Origin: Acidobacteriota bacterium
GTDB taxonomy: Bacteria > Acidobacteriota > Terriglobia > Acidiferrales > UBA7541
Assembly (NCBI GenBank): GCA_021832085.1
Contig: JAKBLM010000009.1
Span: forward strand, 1 to 64,000
Direction of reading: 5' to 3'
DNA: 64,000 nucleotides
The translations under genes were made by a program, and so were the position numbers. Shown piece by piece: positions 26,230-34,759 of the stretch. The notes beneath the pieces are model-generated. The model did not search any database and was not told where the DNA came from. It worked only from the letters and a program-made list of their open reading frames with translations. Positions within the stretch are counted from its first letter, which is position 1, and every line of letters starts with the position of its first letter.

Positions 26230-27243
26230 TCAGGTGGGTTGCTTGCCGGTTCTGTTACGCGCCTTTGGCTTTCCCGTGGAAGGGAGCGCGATAGCGCCGG
26301 GCTTCGTCGGCGCGACGATTCGCCCCAAATGCAGGCCGAAGGGAGGCGGAACGACGGCAACGTCCGGCGGCTTTGCCGTCCGAGTGGCGGAACGGATCGC
26401 CGAAGCCCGGGAGGGTTGTGCCGGCTGGGGCCTGTTCGCTTTTTCTACTGTCAGAATCGGCAGCGGAGACCGTGGCGCGAGAACGACAATGTCCACGCGG
26501 CGATTCAGAGCGCGGCCGGCGGGGGTGGCGTTGGAAGCGACGGGATGGTATTGCCCATAACCAGCAGCGGAGAGGCGCGCCGGCTGAAAATGGAATTTCG
26601 TGATGAAAAGCCGGAGCATTTTCGTGGCACGGGCGACGGAAAGTTCCCAGTTCGAGGCGTATTTGGCGTTGTGGATGGGGACATTGTCGGTGTGGCCCTC
26701 GAAGCGAATAGCCTCTGGCCGGTTGCGCAGGATCATGGCGATGCGGCGAACGGCGGGCAACGAAGAGGGTTTGAGCGTAGCCGAGCCGCTGGCGTAGAAG
26801 CCGATTTCCCGCAAACTGATGATCAATCCCTCGCGGTTCTGTACGATCGCGACGACATTGCGACGGATTTCCGGGGCCAATTGCGCTTCGAGTTCGCGGC
26901 GGAGGGCCTCGAGCGATCTGCGCTCGCGCTCGGCTGCCGCCGCCGCGGCCATGGCGCCGAACATCTGCTCGGGAGCCACGTGCGAATTGACCAGCCGCAT
27001 CTGGCTTACTGGGATCGAGCCGTTCGGAGAGAGGGGCGGCCGTGTGTAGGCGTTCTGAAAGATTCCGAGCTGTTGAAAGGCTGACTGAATGGCCTCGGCG
27101 AGCTTGGTGATCTTGCGATGGTCGACTTGCGAGGAGGAGAAGAGCACCACGAAAAAGGCAAAGAGCAGCGTGATGAAATCGGCGTAGGAAACTAACCAAC
27201 GCTCGTGATTGATATGTGCTTCGTACTTCTTTTTAGCCGGCAT
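26230..27243 (-). CDS. motB: Flagellar stator protein MotB with a long C-terminal tail
   Basis: This 337-aa protein anchors the stator to peptidoglycan and carries the ion-binding aspartate. Asp22 in LVSYADFITLLFAFFVVLF lies in the single membrane helix (about residues 17-38). An OmpA-like domain with FEGHTDNVPIHNAKYASNWELS occupies about 140-255. About 70 residues of Pro/Arg/Lys-rich tail follow and are longer than in many MotB proteins. Its ATG overlaps the motA stop by eleven bases, so the pair is translationally coupled. The Phe/Ala-rich plug side gives no clear hint of sodium use. Confidence 0.93.
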   Translation of the reverse strand: MPAKKKYEAHINHERWLVSYADFITLLFAFFVVLFSSSQVDHRKITKLAEAIQSAFQQLGIFQNAYTRPPLSPNGSIPVSQMRLVNSHVAPEQMFGAMAAAAAAERERRSLEALRRELEAQLAPEIRRNVVAIVQNREGLIISLREIGFYASGSATLKPSSLPAVRRIAMILRNRPEAIRFEGHTDNVPIHNAKYASNWELSVARATKMLRLFITKFHFQPARLSAAGYGQYHPVASNATPAGRALNRRVDIVVLAPRSPLPILTVEKANRPQPAQPSRASAIRSATRTAKPPDVAVVPPPFGLHLGRIVAPTKPGAIALPSTGKPKARNRTGKQPT

Positions 27244-28012
27244 CTTTTTGTTGTGCTTTAGGTTTCGAGGTCTCCGCCAGATAGCCTCGGAGTTTGGTTT
27301 CGAGCATGCGCGGGTTCATTCCTTCGAGAATCGAGATCACTCCCTCGAGCACGATCTCCCGCTGCACTTGCTCCTCCCGCAGCCGTAGCCGCAGTTTGCC
27401 CGCCGAGGGCAGGAAGAACAGGTTGGCCGACGCTACACCGTAAATCGTGGCCACGAACGCCACCGCGATGCCGCGGCCCACTTCCTGAATGTTGTTGAGT
27501 CGCTGCATCACCTGAATCAGGCCGAGCACCGCGCCGAGGATGCCGACCGTCGGAGCGAAGCCACCTGCCGATTCGAAGACCTTTGGAATGTTCTCCTCAT
27601 GCTCGGCCTGGTTGTCCATCACCAGTTCCATCATCTTCCGCAATTCCTGCGGTTCGGTGCCGTCGACGGCCAACATCAGCGATTTCTTCAGGAAAGGCTC
27701 GGGGATGTTCTCGAGTTCGCCGTCGAGCGATACCACCCCGTCCTTGCGCGCCTTCACCGCGTAGCCCACCAGCCGGGCGATCGTCTCCTCAGCCTTGCTT
27801 CCCCGCTCGAAGAAGATATTCATCAGGTTGGTGAAGGCCAGCAGCACGATCGGCAGCGGAAATTGCAGCATGATCGCGCCGAGTGTTCCGCCGAAGACGA
27901 TCATCGCCGCGGTCGGCTGCAGGATCTGGCCGACGTTGCCGCCGTCGAGCAACAGTCCTCCCAGGATTCCCACCACGGCAACCAGGATTCCTCCGAGGCT
28001 GCTCTTGTCCAT
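27233..28012 (-). CDS. motA: Flagellar stator protein MotA
   Basis: This 259-aa protein forms the stator ring with MotB and pushes on FliG. Four membrane segments are visible: two near the N terminus (GGILVAVVGILGGLLL and AAMIVFGGTLGAIML) and two after residue 150 (VGILGAVLGLIQVM and AVAFVATIYGVASANLFFL). The cytoplasmic loop is charged. The start at 28012 (MDKSSLGG) is chosen because it overlaps the flbD stop as TGATG; a longer frame upstream is the flbD gene read in another phase. Order is flbD-motA-motB. Confidence 0.93.
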   Translation of the reverse strand: MDKSSLGGILVAVVGILGGLLLDGGNVGQILQPTAAMIVFGGTLGAIMLQFPLPIVLLAFTNLMNIFFERGSKAEETIARLVGYAVKARKDGVVSLDGELENIPEPFLKKSLMLAVDGTEPQELRKMMELVMDNQAEHEENIPKVFESAGGFAPTVGILGAVLGLIQVMQRLNNIQEVGRGIAVAFVATIYGVASANLFFLPSAGKLRLRLREEQVQREIVLEGVISILEGMNPRMLETKLRGYLAETSKPKAQQKDAG

Positions 28013-28332
28013 CAGCCTCGCTCCCGGTTTGTCCCATCGAGGCCGTCCGGTGGTGACGCTGGCCCGCTCTCGGCCGCCGGTAACGCCGCTCCCGCCTGCC
28101 GCACGGCTTCGTTGCCCGGCGCGCCGCTCCCATATTCCAGCAGATCCACGCCGGTCAGCACGCGCCGCCGGAAAGACACGATGAGCCCGACGACCTGCTC
28201 GTAGCTCTCGCGCACGACGATCTTTTCGCCAGTGATCAGCGTGATTACCGTGTCCGGCGAGCTCTCGACGAATTTGATCAGATCGGAATTGACTCCGATC
28301 GGCTGTTTGTTCAGGCGGGTGAGTCGGATCAT
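28012..28332 (-). CDS. flbD: Flagellar FlbD/SwrD family protein
   Basis: The first 60 residues (MIRLTRLNKQPIGVNSDLIK, then ESSPDTVITLITGEKIVVRE) are a full FlbD/SwrD domain. This small beta protein occurs beside motAB and supports stator power or swarming in Bacillus (SwrD). About 45 Pro/Ala/Gly-rich residues follow and look disordered, making the 106-aa protein longer than usual. GAGG lies six bases upstream. It is first in the flbD-motA-motB unit, divergent from the glycosyltransferases. Confidence 0.88.
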   Translation of the reverse strand: MIRLTRLNKQPIGVNSDLIKFVESSPDTVITLITGEKIVVRESYEQVVGLIVSFRRRVLTGVDLLEYGSGAPGNEAVRQAGAALPAAESGPASPPDGLDGTNRERG

Positions 28333-28493
28333 TTCGCCTCAGACCTCTCCCGGGTCCCATCCGCGGGTAGCGTAGTGGCCCAGTGAACTCTCTGAAGCAA
28401 CATCGGCAGGAAGGAGCCATGAGTTGAATGCGAAACCGCGAGCGCGGAAAGCTACCGGGTTGTTTCAGTCGGGCACAACAGGCAGCAAAGGAT

Positions 28494-28511
28494 TTGGCAC
28501 GCGAACTGCAA
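28494..28511 (+). promoter_or_regulatory. Sigma-54-type promoter upstream of the glycosyltransferase group
   Basis: TTGGCACGCGAACTGCAA has the invariant GG (28496-28497) and GC (28508-28509) exactly ten bases apart and a perfect TTGGCACG -24 box. The expected start is near 28521, giving a leader of about 136 bases. Confidence 0.65.
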
Positions 28512-28607
28512 CTTCCTCCTGTGGCTCACGCAAAATGGCGCGTTTCTGCAGCGATTTTGGGCAAGACTTGCCGGGCTGGGGCGGCAGGGTTTTCCCCTAC
28601 CGGTGAG

Positions 28608-28635
28608 CAAAGCAAACCGGGGAAGCGGCCGATAG
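28608..28635 (+). promoter_or_regulatory. Sigma-28 (FliA)-like promoter upstream of the glycosyltransferase group
   Basis: CAAAG at 28608 is followed, after 16 bases counted from CAAA, by GCCGATAG (28628-28635). The -10 octamer is identical to that in front of fliC. The -35 box has one mismatch and the spacing is one base longer than the usual 15, so this is a moderate candidate. Confidence 0.45.
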
Positions 28636-28656
28636 GAAATTTTGAGGAGGAAGCAC

Positions 28657-29838
28657 TTGACAGCCAGTAATGTACCACCGGCCGGAATCCTCTACCATGC
28701 CCCGGTCTATGGCGCCAGTGGATACGCGGACGAGAATCTTCTGGTGCTGATGGCGCTCGGCGAGCGGGGACTGCCGGTTCAACTGCTCGCGCGAGGGCGG
28801 CAAAGCGATAGCGAGAAGCTCTTGCCCGTGGAGATGCGACGCGAGTTGGCGCGCATGCAGCAGAGCCGGGTCGATCCAGGACGCAGCATTTTTTACCAGT
28901 GCGTTCCCGGTAACGATTTCAACCTTGACATGGCTGGCCGGTGCAATATTGGCCGCACGACTTTTGAAACCGACAGCATCCCCGACGGCTGGGCCGAGAA
29001 CTGCGCGGAATTCGACGAGATTTGGGTTCCCTCCGAGTTCAATCGTGAGACCTTCGCCCGCAATGGCGTCGACGAGCGCAAATTGCGCGTAATGCCCGAG
29101 GGCATAGACACGGGGCTTTTCCACCCGGGGTGCACGCCACTGCCGATCCCGGAGCGTCGTGGTTTCGCATTCCTCTCCGTCTTCGACTGGCAGCAGCGCA
29201 AAGGACCCGACGTGCTTCTGCGCGCCTTTGCCGACGAGTTTCAAGCTGACGAGGATGTCTCGCTCGTGCTGAAGGTGACCACGATCAATCATCCTTGGCT
29301 CGACGTGGAAGCCTGGCTCGCGTGGTTTCTCGAGCGCGAGTTGCACGTCTCGCTCGACGCTGTTCCGCCGATCATCCTGCTGAACGGCCTGCTGCCGCGC
29401 GCCGATCTCCCGCGCCTCTATGCAGCCGCCGACGCCTTCGTGCTTCCAACGCGTGGGGAAGGATGGGGCCGTCCCTACGGCGAAGCCTTGGCCTGCGAGC
29501 GGCCTGTGATCGCCACGCGGTGGGGTGGCCAACTCGATTTTCTGGACGACGGCAACAGCGACTTGATCGACATCGAGGGCATTGTTCCGACGCCCACGGA
29601 CCTCGATCTGGAGGTCTTCGCCGGCCACGCCTGGGCGCAGCCTAGTGTCGAGCATCTGCGCCAGTTGATGCGGCACGTCTTCCGTCATCCGGAAGAGGCT
29701 GCTGCCAAGGCGCACCGCGGGAGGCGCGACATGGTGGAGAAATGGGACGGCCGACGCGTGGCCTCGCTCTTCGCCGACGAGTTTGAGCGTTTGCTCGACG
29801 GCGTTGCTGTCCGTCAGGTTGCCGGAGGAAAGGCTTGA
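28657..29838 (+). CDS. GT4-type glycosyltransferase, probably flagellin-modifying
   Basis: The protein (about 393 aa) has a GT-B fold. The C-terminal donor domain contains FLSVFDWQQRKGPDVLLRAF, and the E-x7-E motif lies in RGEGWGRPYGEALACERPVI (about 270-290 of the protein). TTG at 28657 is the likely start because GAGGAGG lies eight bases upstream; the frame is open from a TTG at 28642 that overlaps that ribosome site. It should transfer a sugar from a nucleotide donor. It is the first of four glycan or methyl-transfer genes that end just before fliC and share flagellar-type promoters. Confidence 0.85.
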   Translation: MTASNVPPAGILYHAPVYGASGYADENLLVLMALGERGLPVQLLARGRQSDSEKLLPVEMRRELARMQQSRVDPGRSIFYQCVPGNDFNLDMAGRCNIGRTTFETDSIPDGWAENCAEFDEIWVPSEFNRETFARNGVDERKLRVMPEGIDTGLFHPGCTPLPIPERRGFAFLSVFDWQQRKGPDVLLRAFADEFQADEDVSLVLKVTTINHPWLDVEAWLAWFLERELHVSLDAVPPIILLNGLLPRADLPRLYAAADAFVLPTRGEGWGRPYGEALACERPVIATRWGGQLDFLDDGNSDLIDIEGIVPTPTDLDLEVFAGHAWAQPSVEHLRQLMRHVFRHPEEAAAKAHRGRRDMVEKWDGRRVASLFADEFERLLDGVAVRQVAGGKA

Positions 29839-29947
29839 AAAGGGAAGACGGCGGAGACAGAACGTCGGCGTGGGTCTGAAGGCAATCGCCCTGGGTGAAA
29901 GTGCTCGATCGTGCCGGACGACATTTCAACAAGGAGTCATGGAAGCC

Positions 29948-30934
29948 ATGGACAAGGAAACCGCAGTCACCACAGCCGAGGAACCCGTGAACGTGGAAGT
30001 GCAGGAGGCAGACTCACTGGCTGCCTGCCGGCGTGATCTCGACGGCCTTGCTGGCCTGACCTCGCAGTTGGTGACGAATGCCTGCGGCCAGGCGCAGATC
30101 AACCAGCGGCTCACCGAACGCTTGATAGCGCTCGAGCAGCGGCTGCTTTCGGCGGGCAATTCCCGTCAGCATTTTGCCGTTTACGTTGGCGACCATGTCG
30201 CGCTCACCTGGGCGCTCGATCGCTACAAGATGTATGTCGACACGCGCGACAAAGCGATTTCCGTCCACCTGCTCACCGAAGGCGGCTGGGAATCGGACAT
30301 CACGCGACTGCTGGCCTCCATGGTGAAGCACGGGATGAAGGTGGTCGACGTCGGCGCCAACATGGGCTACTTCTCGCTGCTGCTGGCCGACCGTATCGGG
30401 CCGGGCGGCCGGCTCTGGGCCTTTGAGCCCGATCCGCGCAATTTCGAGCTGCTCACGTGGAATCTCGACGTAAACGGTTTCACGCCCTGGTCGAAACCCT
30501 ACCGCGTGGCGGCTTTTGATCACCGCTCCCGGGTCCGCTTCTGGCAGAACCCGATCAATTTCGGTGGACACAGCGTGCTCACCGAGGATTCCGGCGAGGT
30601 CGCGGGAACCGTGATCGAGGTCGAGGCTATGCCGCTCGACGAGGTCATCGCTTCTTCGGTCGACATTATGAAAATCGACGCGGAAGGCTCGGAACCGTTC
30701 ATCTGGGATGGCATGCGGCAGACGCTCAGGCGGAGTCTGAGCCTGCGCATCCTGATGGAGTTCGATCCGGCGCAAATCCGTGGTAAGGGCCGCGATCCGC
30801 AGGCCTTCCTCGAACGGATTCACCAGGATGGGTTCCGGGTCGAGCGGATTCTGCACGACGCCTCGCTTCGCCCGGCAAGCGACGAGGAACTTGCGCAGGG
30901 CTCGCTCGTGATGCTCCATCTCAGCCGCATTTAG
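29948..30934 (+). CDS. FkbM-family SAM-dependent methyltransferase
   Basis: About 328 aa from ATG 29948. AAGGAG at 29931-29936 is eleven bases upstream; another ATG at 29939 is too close to that site. An N-terminal coiled-coil-like region of about 90 residues precedes the FkbM domain, with SAM-binding VVDVGANMGYFSLLLA, acidic AFEPDPRNFELL and MKIDAEGSEPFIWDGM. FkbM enzymes O-methylate sugar or polyketide hydroxyls. Here the likely substrate is a glycan added by the flanking glycosyltransferases, possibly on flagellin. The gap to the next gene is twelve bases, indicating one transcript. Confidence 0.85.
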   Translation: MDKETAVTTAEEPVNVEVQEADSLAACRRDLDGLAGLTSQLVTNACGQAQINQRLTERLIALEQRLLSAGNSRQHFAVYVGDHVALTWALDRYKMYVDTRDKAISVHLLTEGGWESDITRLLASMVKHGMKVVDVGANMGYFSLLLADRIGPGGRLWAFEPDPRNFELLTWNLDVNGFTPWSKPYRVAAFDHRSRVRFWQNPINFGGHSVLTEDSGEVAGTVIEVEAMPLDEVIASSVDIMKIDAEGSEPFIWDGMRQTLRRSLSLRILMEFDPAQIRGKGRDPQAFLERIHQDGFRVERILHDASLRPASDEELAQGSLVMLHLSRI

Positions 30935-30946
30935 CGCGGAGGTTCG

Positions 30947-33262
30947 ATGCCAATCTTTGTCGCGGAAGTCGGGAATTTGGTGGCCGCCAGGGCCTTCGCC
31001 GGAACGCCTCTTGTCGCCCTGGAAACCGACGCACCGCTCGAGCAGGTTCCGGCGGTCGTGCGCCGCGCCGCCGACCTGGGCGACTCGTTCGATTTGGATC
31101 GCTGGCGCTGCGCCCAGACGCAGCCCGGTGCGCAGGGAACCATCATCTGGTTCCCCGGCGAACGATTGATCTGCGGCGAGTGCTCATCCATTCGCCGCGA
31201 CCTTCACCTTGACGGGCGGCGCACTTTCGTCCCGGTGCACTTGCCGTGCACGGAAGATGTGGATCTCGTGGGCCTCCAGCCGCGCTGGTACGCCGGGAAC
31301 GTGAGGGAAGACCGCATCAATCCCAGGGTCCGCATTGCGGCGCAGCCCGAGCCGGAGCCGGCTCTTCGAGATTTCTTCGAATGCGATTCGGCGCCATGGG
31401 CGCGATTGTGTCGCGCGTTGTTGCGCGGCTGCGCGAACCCGGAGGAAGGTCTGGCGTTGCTCGAGGAGTTTCGCTCGTTGCCCGGCCTGCACCAAACCCT
31501 CGCGGCTCTCGCATTGCGGAACCAGGTGGCGCTGCTGCTGCGCCAGGAGGATTTCAGCGAGGCCGGGCACATGCTGGAGCGTGGCATAGCCGCCTATCCC
31601 GGCTACGCCGATCTCCATTACCTGGCAGCGCTCGTCTCCGTTGCCGAGTCGGATCCGGGCCGCGCCATCCGGCATTTGCATCAGGCGACGCGGCGAAGCG
31701 ATCCGCGGCTGGTCGGTTCTGGCGGCGAGAGTTCCTACCGGGCCCACTGGCTGGTGGCCAGGCTGAGCGAGGGCTCGGGCAACGAAGAGGTTGCCTTTCA
31801 CCATTATCGTTCCGGACTCTATACGCGGCCGGTTTTCGAACCCGCGGTTGTGGCTCTGCTGAAACACCGTTTTCCCATCGGCGAGATGAAACTCCTCGCG
31901 CACGAACTGGCGGGCTTGGCGCGTCGCGAGCCGAAATATCTTGAGCCGGTCGCTTACTACCTGCTTCTTCATGGACAGTTTGAGATCGTTCGCCGGATGC
32001 TCGAGACGCACCGCATTGATGCGGAAACCCGCGCTCGGCTCAGCGAGCGTCTGGCCGCTTTCACCGCCCCGCCCAGACGCAAAGCCGGTCCGGCCGGTCG
32101 GCCAGGCGTTTGCCTGGTCGGCCCGCTGTTCGTGAATTCAAGCCTGGCGCGGATCAACAGGGAACTGGGCGCCGCGTTGATGTCCTGGCGCGAAGTTCAA
32201 GTGTGCCTCGAGCCGCACGGGTTCGGTGCCTGCCCGCACGGCGAGTTTGCGCGGGCGAAGTTGCTGGAAGCCGGCCTGATGCGCCGATTGCCGGCGATTG
32301 GCCTCACGATTCGCCATCATTGGCCCCCGAATTTTCGCCGGCCGGACCGTGGCAAGCTGGCAGTGATCCTGCCGTGGGAATACGGCGCGGCACCGCGCCG
32401 CTGGATCGAGGGCATTCGCGAAAACGTGGACGAACTCTGGGTGCCGTCGGCTTTCGTGCGGCAGGTGCTCGTCGAGGGCGGGGCGCCAGCCGGGCGCATC
32501 CATGTGATTCCGAATGGCGTCGATACGGCTGTTTTCCGGCCCGATGGACCTCGCTGGCGACCGGTCTCGGCGCGCGGCTTCGTCTTCCTGTTCGTCGGCG
32601 GCGCGATCCGTCGCAAGGGAATCGATCTGCTGGTCGAGGCCTACGGCCGCGCGTTTTCGGCTCACGACGACGTTTCGCTGATCATCAAGGAGATTGGCTC
32701 CAGCTCCTTCTATCGTCACAGCTCCCTTGTCGGAAAACTGCGCCGCGCTGCGGGCCGCCGCGGGGGGCCGCATATGGAAATCCTCAGCGAGGAAATGCGC
32801 GATGAAGACCTTGCTGCCCTTTATCGTGGCGCCGACGCTTTCGTTCTGCCCTACCGCGCCGAAGGCTTTGCGATGCCTGTGGCCGAGGCGATGGCGTGCG
32901 GCAAGCCGGTGATTGTCACCGCGGCCGGTCCGGCGCTGGAATTCGTTCCCGCCGAACTGGGCTACTGGGTCACGGCGCGCCGCGTTCCGGTTCCCGAGCC
33001 GCCGCCCCCACTCGGCGAATTGGCCGGGGCGTTCACCTGGTTCGAACCGGATGTGGAGCAGCTGGCCGTGCGCCTGCGCGAGGTTTATGAAAACTGGGTC
33101 GAAGCCGCACGCCGTGGCGCGGCGGGGGTGAACGGCATCCGCGAATCGCTTTCCTGGGAGCGGGTCTGCCACGCCTATGGCGATCGGGTCGCGGCCCTGG
33201 TTGGCTGCGACGAACCCGCCGCGACCGATACCGCTCCTGCCTTTTCCATGGAGGTCCAATGA
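30947..33262 (+). CDS. Large two-part protein: N-terminal helical repeats and C-terminal GT4 glycosyltransferase
   Basis: This protein is 771 aa. Residues 1-140 are unassigned and rich in aromatic and charged residues. About 140-380 look like TPR-type helical repeats (ALALRNQVALLLRQEDFSEA, YADLHYLAALVSVAE). From about residue 390 a GT-B glycosyltransferase begins, with FLFVGGAIRRKGIDLLVEAY and the E-x7-E site in YRAEGFAMPVAEAMACGKPV. The repeats could hold a protein acceptor, as in TPR-containing O-linked glycosyltransferases. Its stop overlaps the next start as ATGA. The position just before fliC supports flagellin as acceptor; that is inference. Confidence 0.82.
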   Translation: MPIFVAEVGNLVAARAFAGTPLVALETDAPLEQVPAVVRRAADLGDSFDLDRWRCAQTQPGAQGTIIWFPGERLICGECSSIRRDLHLDGRRTFVPVHLPCTEDVDLVGLQPRWYAGNVREDRINPRVRIAAQPEPEPALRDFFECDSAPWARLCRALLRGCANPEEGLALLEEFRSLPGLHQTLAALALRNQVALLLRQEDFSEAGHMLERGIAAYPGYADLHYLAALVSVAESDPGRAIRHLHQATRRSDPRLVGSGGESSYRAHWLVARLSEGSGNEEVAFHHYRSGLYTRPVFEPAVVALLKHRFPIGEMKLLAHELAGLARREPKYLEPVAYYLLLHGQFEIVRRMLETHRIDAETRARLSERLAAFTAPPRRKAGPAGRPGVCLVGPLFVNSSLARINRELGAALMSWREVQVCLEPHGFGACPHGEFARAKLLEAGLMRRLPAIGLTIRHHWPPNFRRPDRGKLAVILPWEYGAAPRRWIEGIRENVDELWVPSAFVRQVLVEGGAPAGRIHVIPNGVDTAVFRPDGPRWRPVSARGFVFLFVGGAIRRKGIDLLVEAYGRAFSAHDDVSLIIKEIGSSSFYRHSSLVGKLRRAAGRRGGPHMEILSEEMRDEDLAALYRGADAFVLPYRAEGFAMPVAEAMACGKPVIVTAAGPALEFVPAELGYWVTARRVPVPEPPPPLGELAGAFTWFEPDVEQLAVRLREVYENWVEAARRGAAGVNGIRESLSWERVCHAYGDRVAALVGCDEPAATDTAPAFSMEVQ

Positions 33263-34668
33263 CCTTGGCTCTTTCGATGATTGTGCGCGACGCCGCCGGC
33301 CAGCTCGAAGCTTGCCTGGCGAGCGCCCGCTCGCTCGTTGACGAGATCGTCATTGCCGATACGGGCTCGACCGACGGTACGCCTGGCCTAGCGTGGAGGC
33401 TTGGCGCGCGCGTGTTGCTGACTCCATGGGAAGAAGATTTCGCCGACGCCCGCAACCGCGCACTCGCAGAAGTGCGGGCCGACTGGGTGCTGGTTCTCGA
33501 CGCCGACGAGCGCCTGGACACCGACGCTTGCGACGTGCTGCCGGCGCTGCTCGACGACCCGTCCACGGCCGGTTATCAGGTGACGATTCGCAACTACACG
33601 CTTTCACTCGGCGACCATGTCTGGGACCGCCCCGCGGTGGCGAACGACGGCCGGCTCGCCGAAGCGAGCCGCTATCCGGCGTTCGTCACGCACCAGAACG
33701 TGCGGCTGTTTCGCCGCTCTCCCGGGATCCATTTCATCGGCCGCGTGCATGAAAGCGTCGGGCCGGCGATCGTCGGGAGTGGGGGACGACTCGGACGGTG
33801 CGATCTGCTGATCCATCACTTCGGCTTGGCAGACGACGCGGAGACGCGCCGACATAAGAACGAGCTCTATCGCAAGTTGGGCCGAAAGAAGGTGAAAGAG
33901 ATGCCGGCGAGCGCGCAGGCTCATTTCGAGCTGGGCCTGGTGGAATTCGACAACTTCCATAACGACCAGGCAGCGCTCGACTGCTTCGAAGAGGCTTGCC
34001 GGCTCAATCCACGGCTGGCAGTGGCGTGGGTCTTCGCCGCTCTCGCCCGCGCCCGGCTGGGCAGCCACGAGTCGGCACTGGGTGCAGTGGCCCGCGCCCG
34101 ACGGCTGGGCTATGCGGCGCCGCTGCTCGATGAGATCGAAGCCGATGCGCTTTACAACCTGGGCAAGTTCGAAGCGGCGCGCCGCGCCTATCGCGCCGCC
34201 TGCCGAAAACTTCCGGGTAACGCCGGTCTCGAGAGCAAGCTCGGCTTGGCCGAACTGCGCGCCGGACGCCGCTTGGCGGGCCTTGATCGCCTGCGCCGTT
34301 CGGTCACCCGGTCACCCCAGGTTGCCGATGCTCATGACAGGCTGATCCAGGCGCTCATCTGGCTCGACCGACCGGCTGAAGCGGCCGTTGCCGCCGAAGC
34401 GAAACTGGTGGTGCTGGGGGGCTCGGCCAGCGACTACCTGCGCGCGGCCAGCATCCGCTCCCATCTTGGCGAGCGGGCGAAAGCCGTTGCGCTGCTGCAA
34501 AGGGGCCTTGAGTGTTCCCCTAGTTCGGAAAAATTGCGGGCGGTAGCTGCTTCCCTGGGCATCGGTGGACGGCAAGGAGCGGACGGCGCGGTTGAGCCAC
34601 GGTCTAAAGTCCTTGCCAAAGGTGCCGATAGTGTCTCTGGAACGGGAAGTTCCGTAAGCCGGTCGTGA
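33259..34668 (+). CDS. GT2 glycosyltransferase fused to TPR repeats
   Basis: This 469-aa protein begins directly with a GT-A domain: LALSMIVRDAAGQLEACLAS, then VIADTGSTDGTP and the metal-binding VLVLDADERLD at about residues 75-85. The domain resembles SunS-type and TPR-linked family 2 enzymes that glycosylate proteins. From about residue 215 there are five or six TPR-like repeats (AQAHFELGLVEFDN, ALYNLGKFEAARRAY). It overlaps the previous stop by four bases (ATGA). The fliC promoter lies inside its last codons. A protein-glycosylating role on flagellin is inferred from architecture and position. Confidence 0.85.
   Translation: MTLALSMIVRDAAGQLEACLASARSLVDEIVIADTGSTDGTPGLAWRLGARVLLTPWEEDFADARNRALAEVRADWVLVLDADERLDTDACDVLPALLDDPSTAGYQVTIRNYTLSLGDHVWDRPAVANDGRLAEASRYPAFVTHQNVRLFRRSPGIHFIGRVHESVGPAIVGSGGRLGRCDLLIHHFGLADDAETRRHKNELYRKLGRKKVKEMPASAQAHFELGLVEFDNFHNDQAALDCFEEACRLNPRLAVAWVFAALARARLGSHESALGAVARARRLGYAAPLLDEIEADALYNLGKFEAARRAYRAACRKLPGNAGLESKLGLAELRAGRRLAGLDRLRRSVTRSPQVADAHDRLIQALIWLDRPAEAAVAAEAKLVVLGGSASDYLRAASIRSHLGERAKAVALLQRGLECSPSSEKLRAVAASLGIGGRQGADGAVEPRSKVLAKGADSVSGTGSSVSRS
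34605..34631 (+). promoter_or_regulatory. Sigma-28 (FliA) promoter of fliC
   Basis: TAAAGTCC (34605-34612), eleven bases, then GCCGATAG (34624-34631) match the sigma-28 consensus TAAA-N15-GCCGATAA in seven of eight -10 positions with exact spacing. It lies within the 3' end of the upstream glycosyltransferase gene. The expected start near 34640 gives a leader of about 120 bases. Confidence 0.85.
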
Positions 34669-34759
34669 GCGCCAAACGTTCCCCGGTTGGGCAGCGCCCT
34701 CCGGGCCAAGGGCTCGGAACCGCGAACGGAACCGAAATCCAGCGAAGGAGCTTCGAGAA

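Larger units (their letters stand above)
28333..28656. other. Divergent promoter region between flbD and the glycosyltransferases
   Basis: No gene is supported here. On the plus strand it carries a sigma-54-type site (28494-28511), a sigma-28-like site (28608-28635) and the GAGGAGG ribosome site (about 28643-28649) of the first glycosyltransferase. I found no equally good site for flbD on the minus strand. Confidence 0.6.

Noticed and set aside
28333..28430. Sigma-28 or sigma-54 site for flbD-motA-motB on the minus strand
   Set aside because: A GCCGATG-like box has no -35 partner at the right distance, and no GG-N10-GC pair fits.
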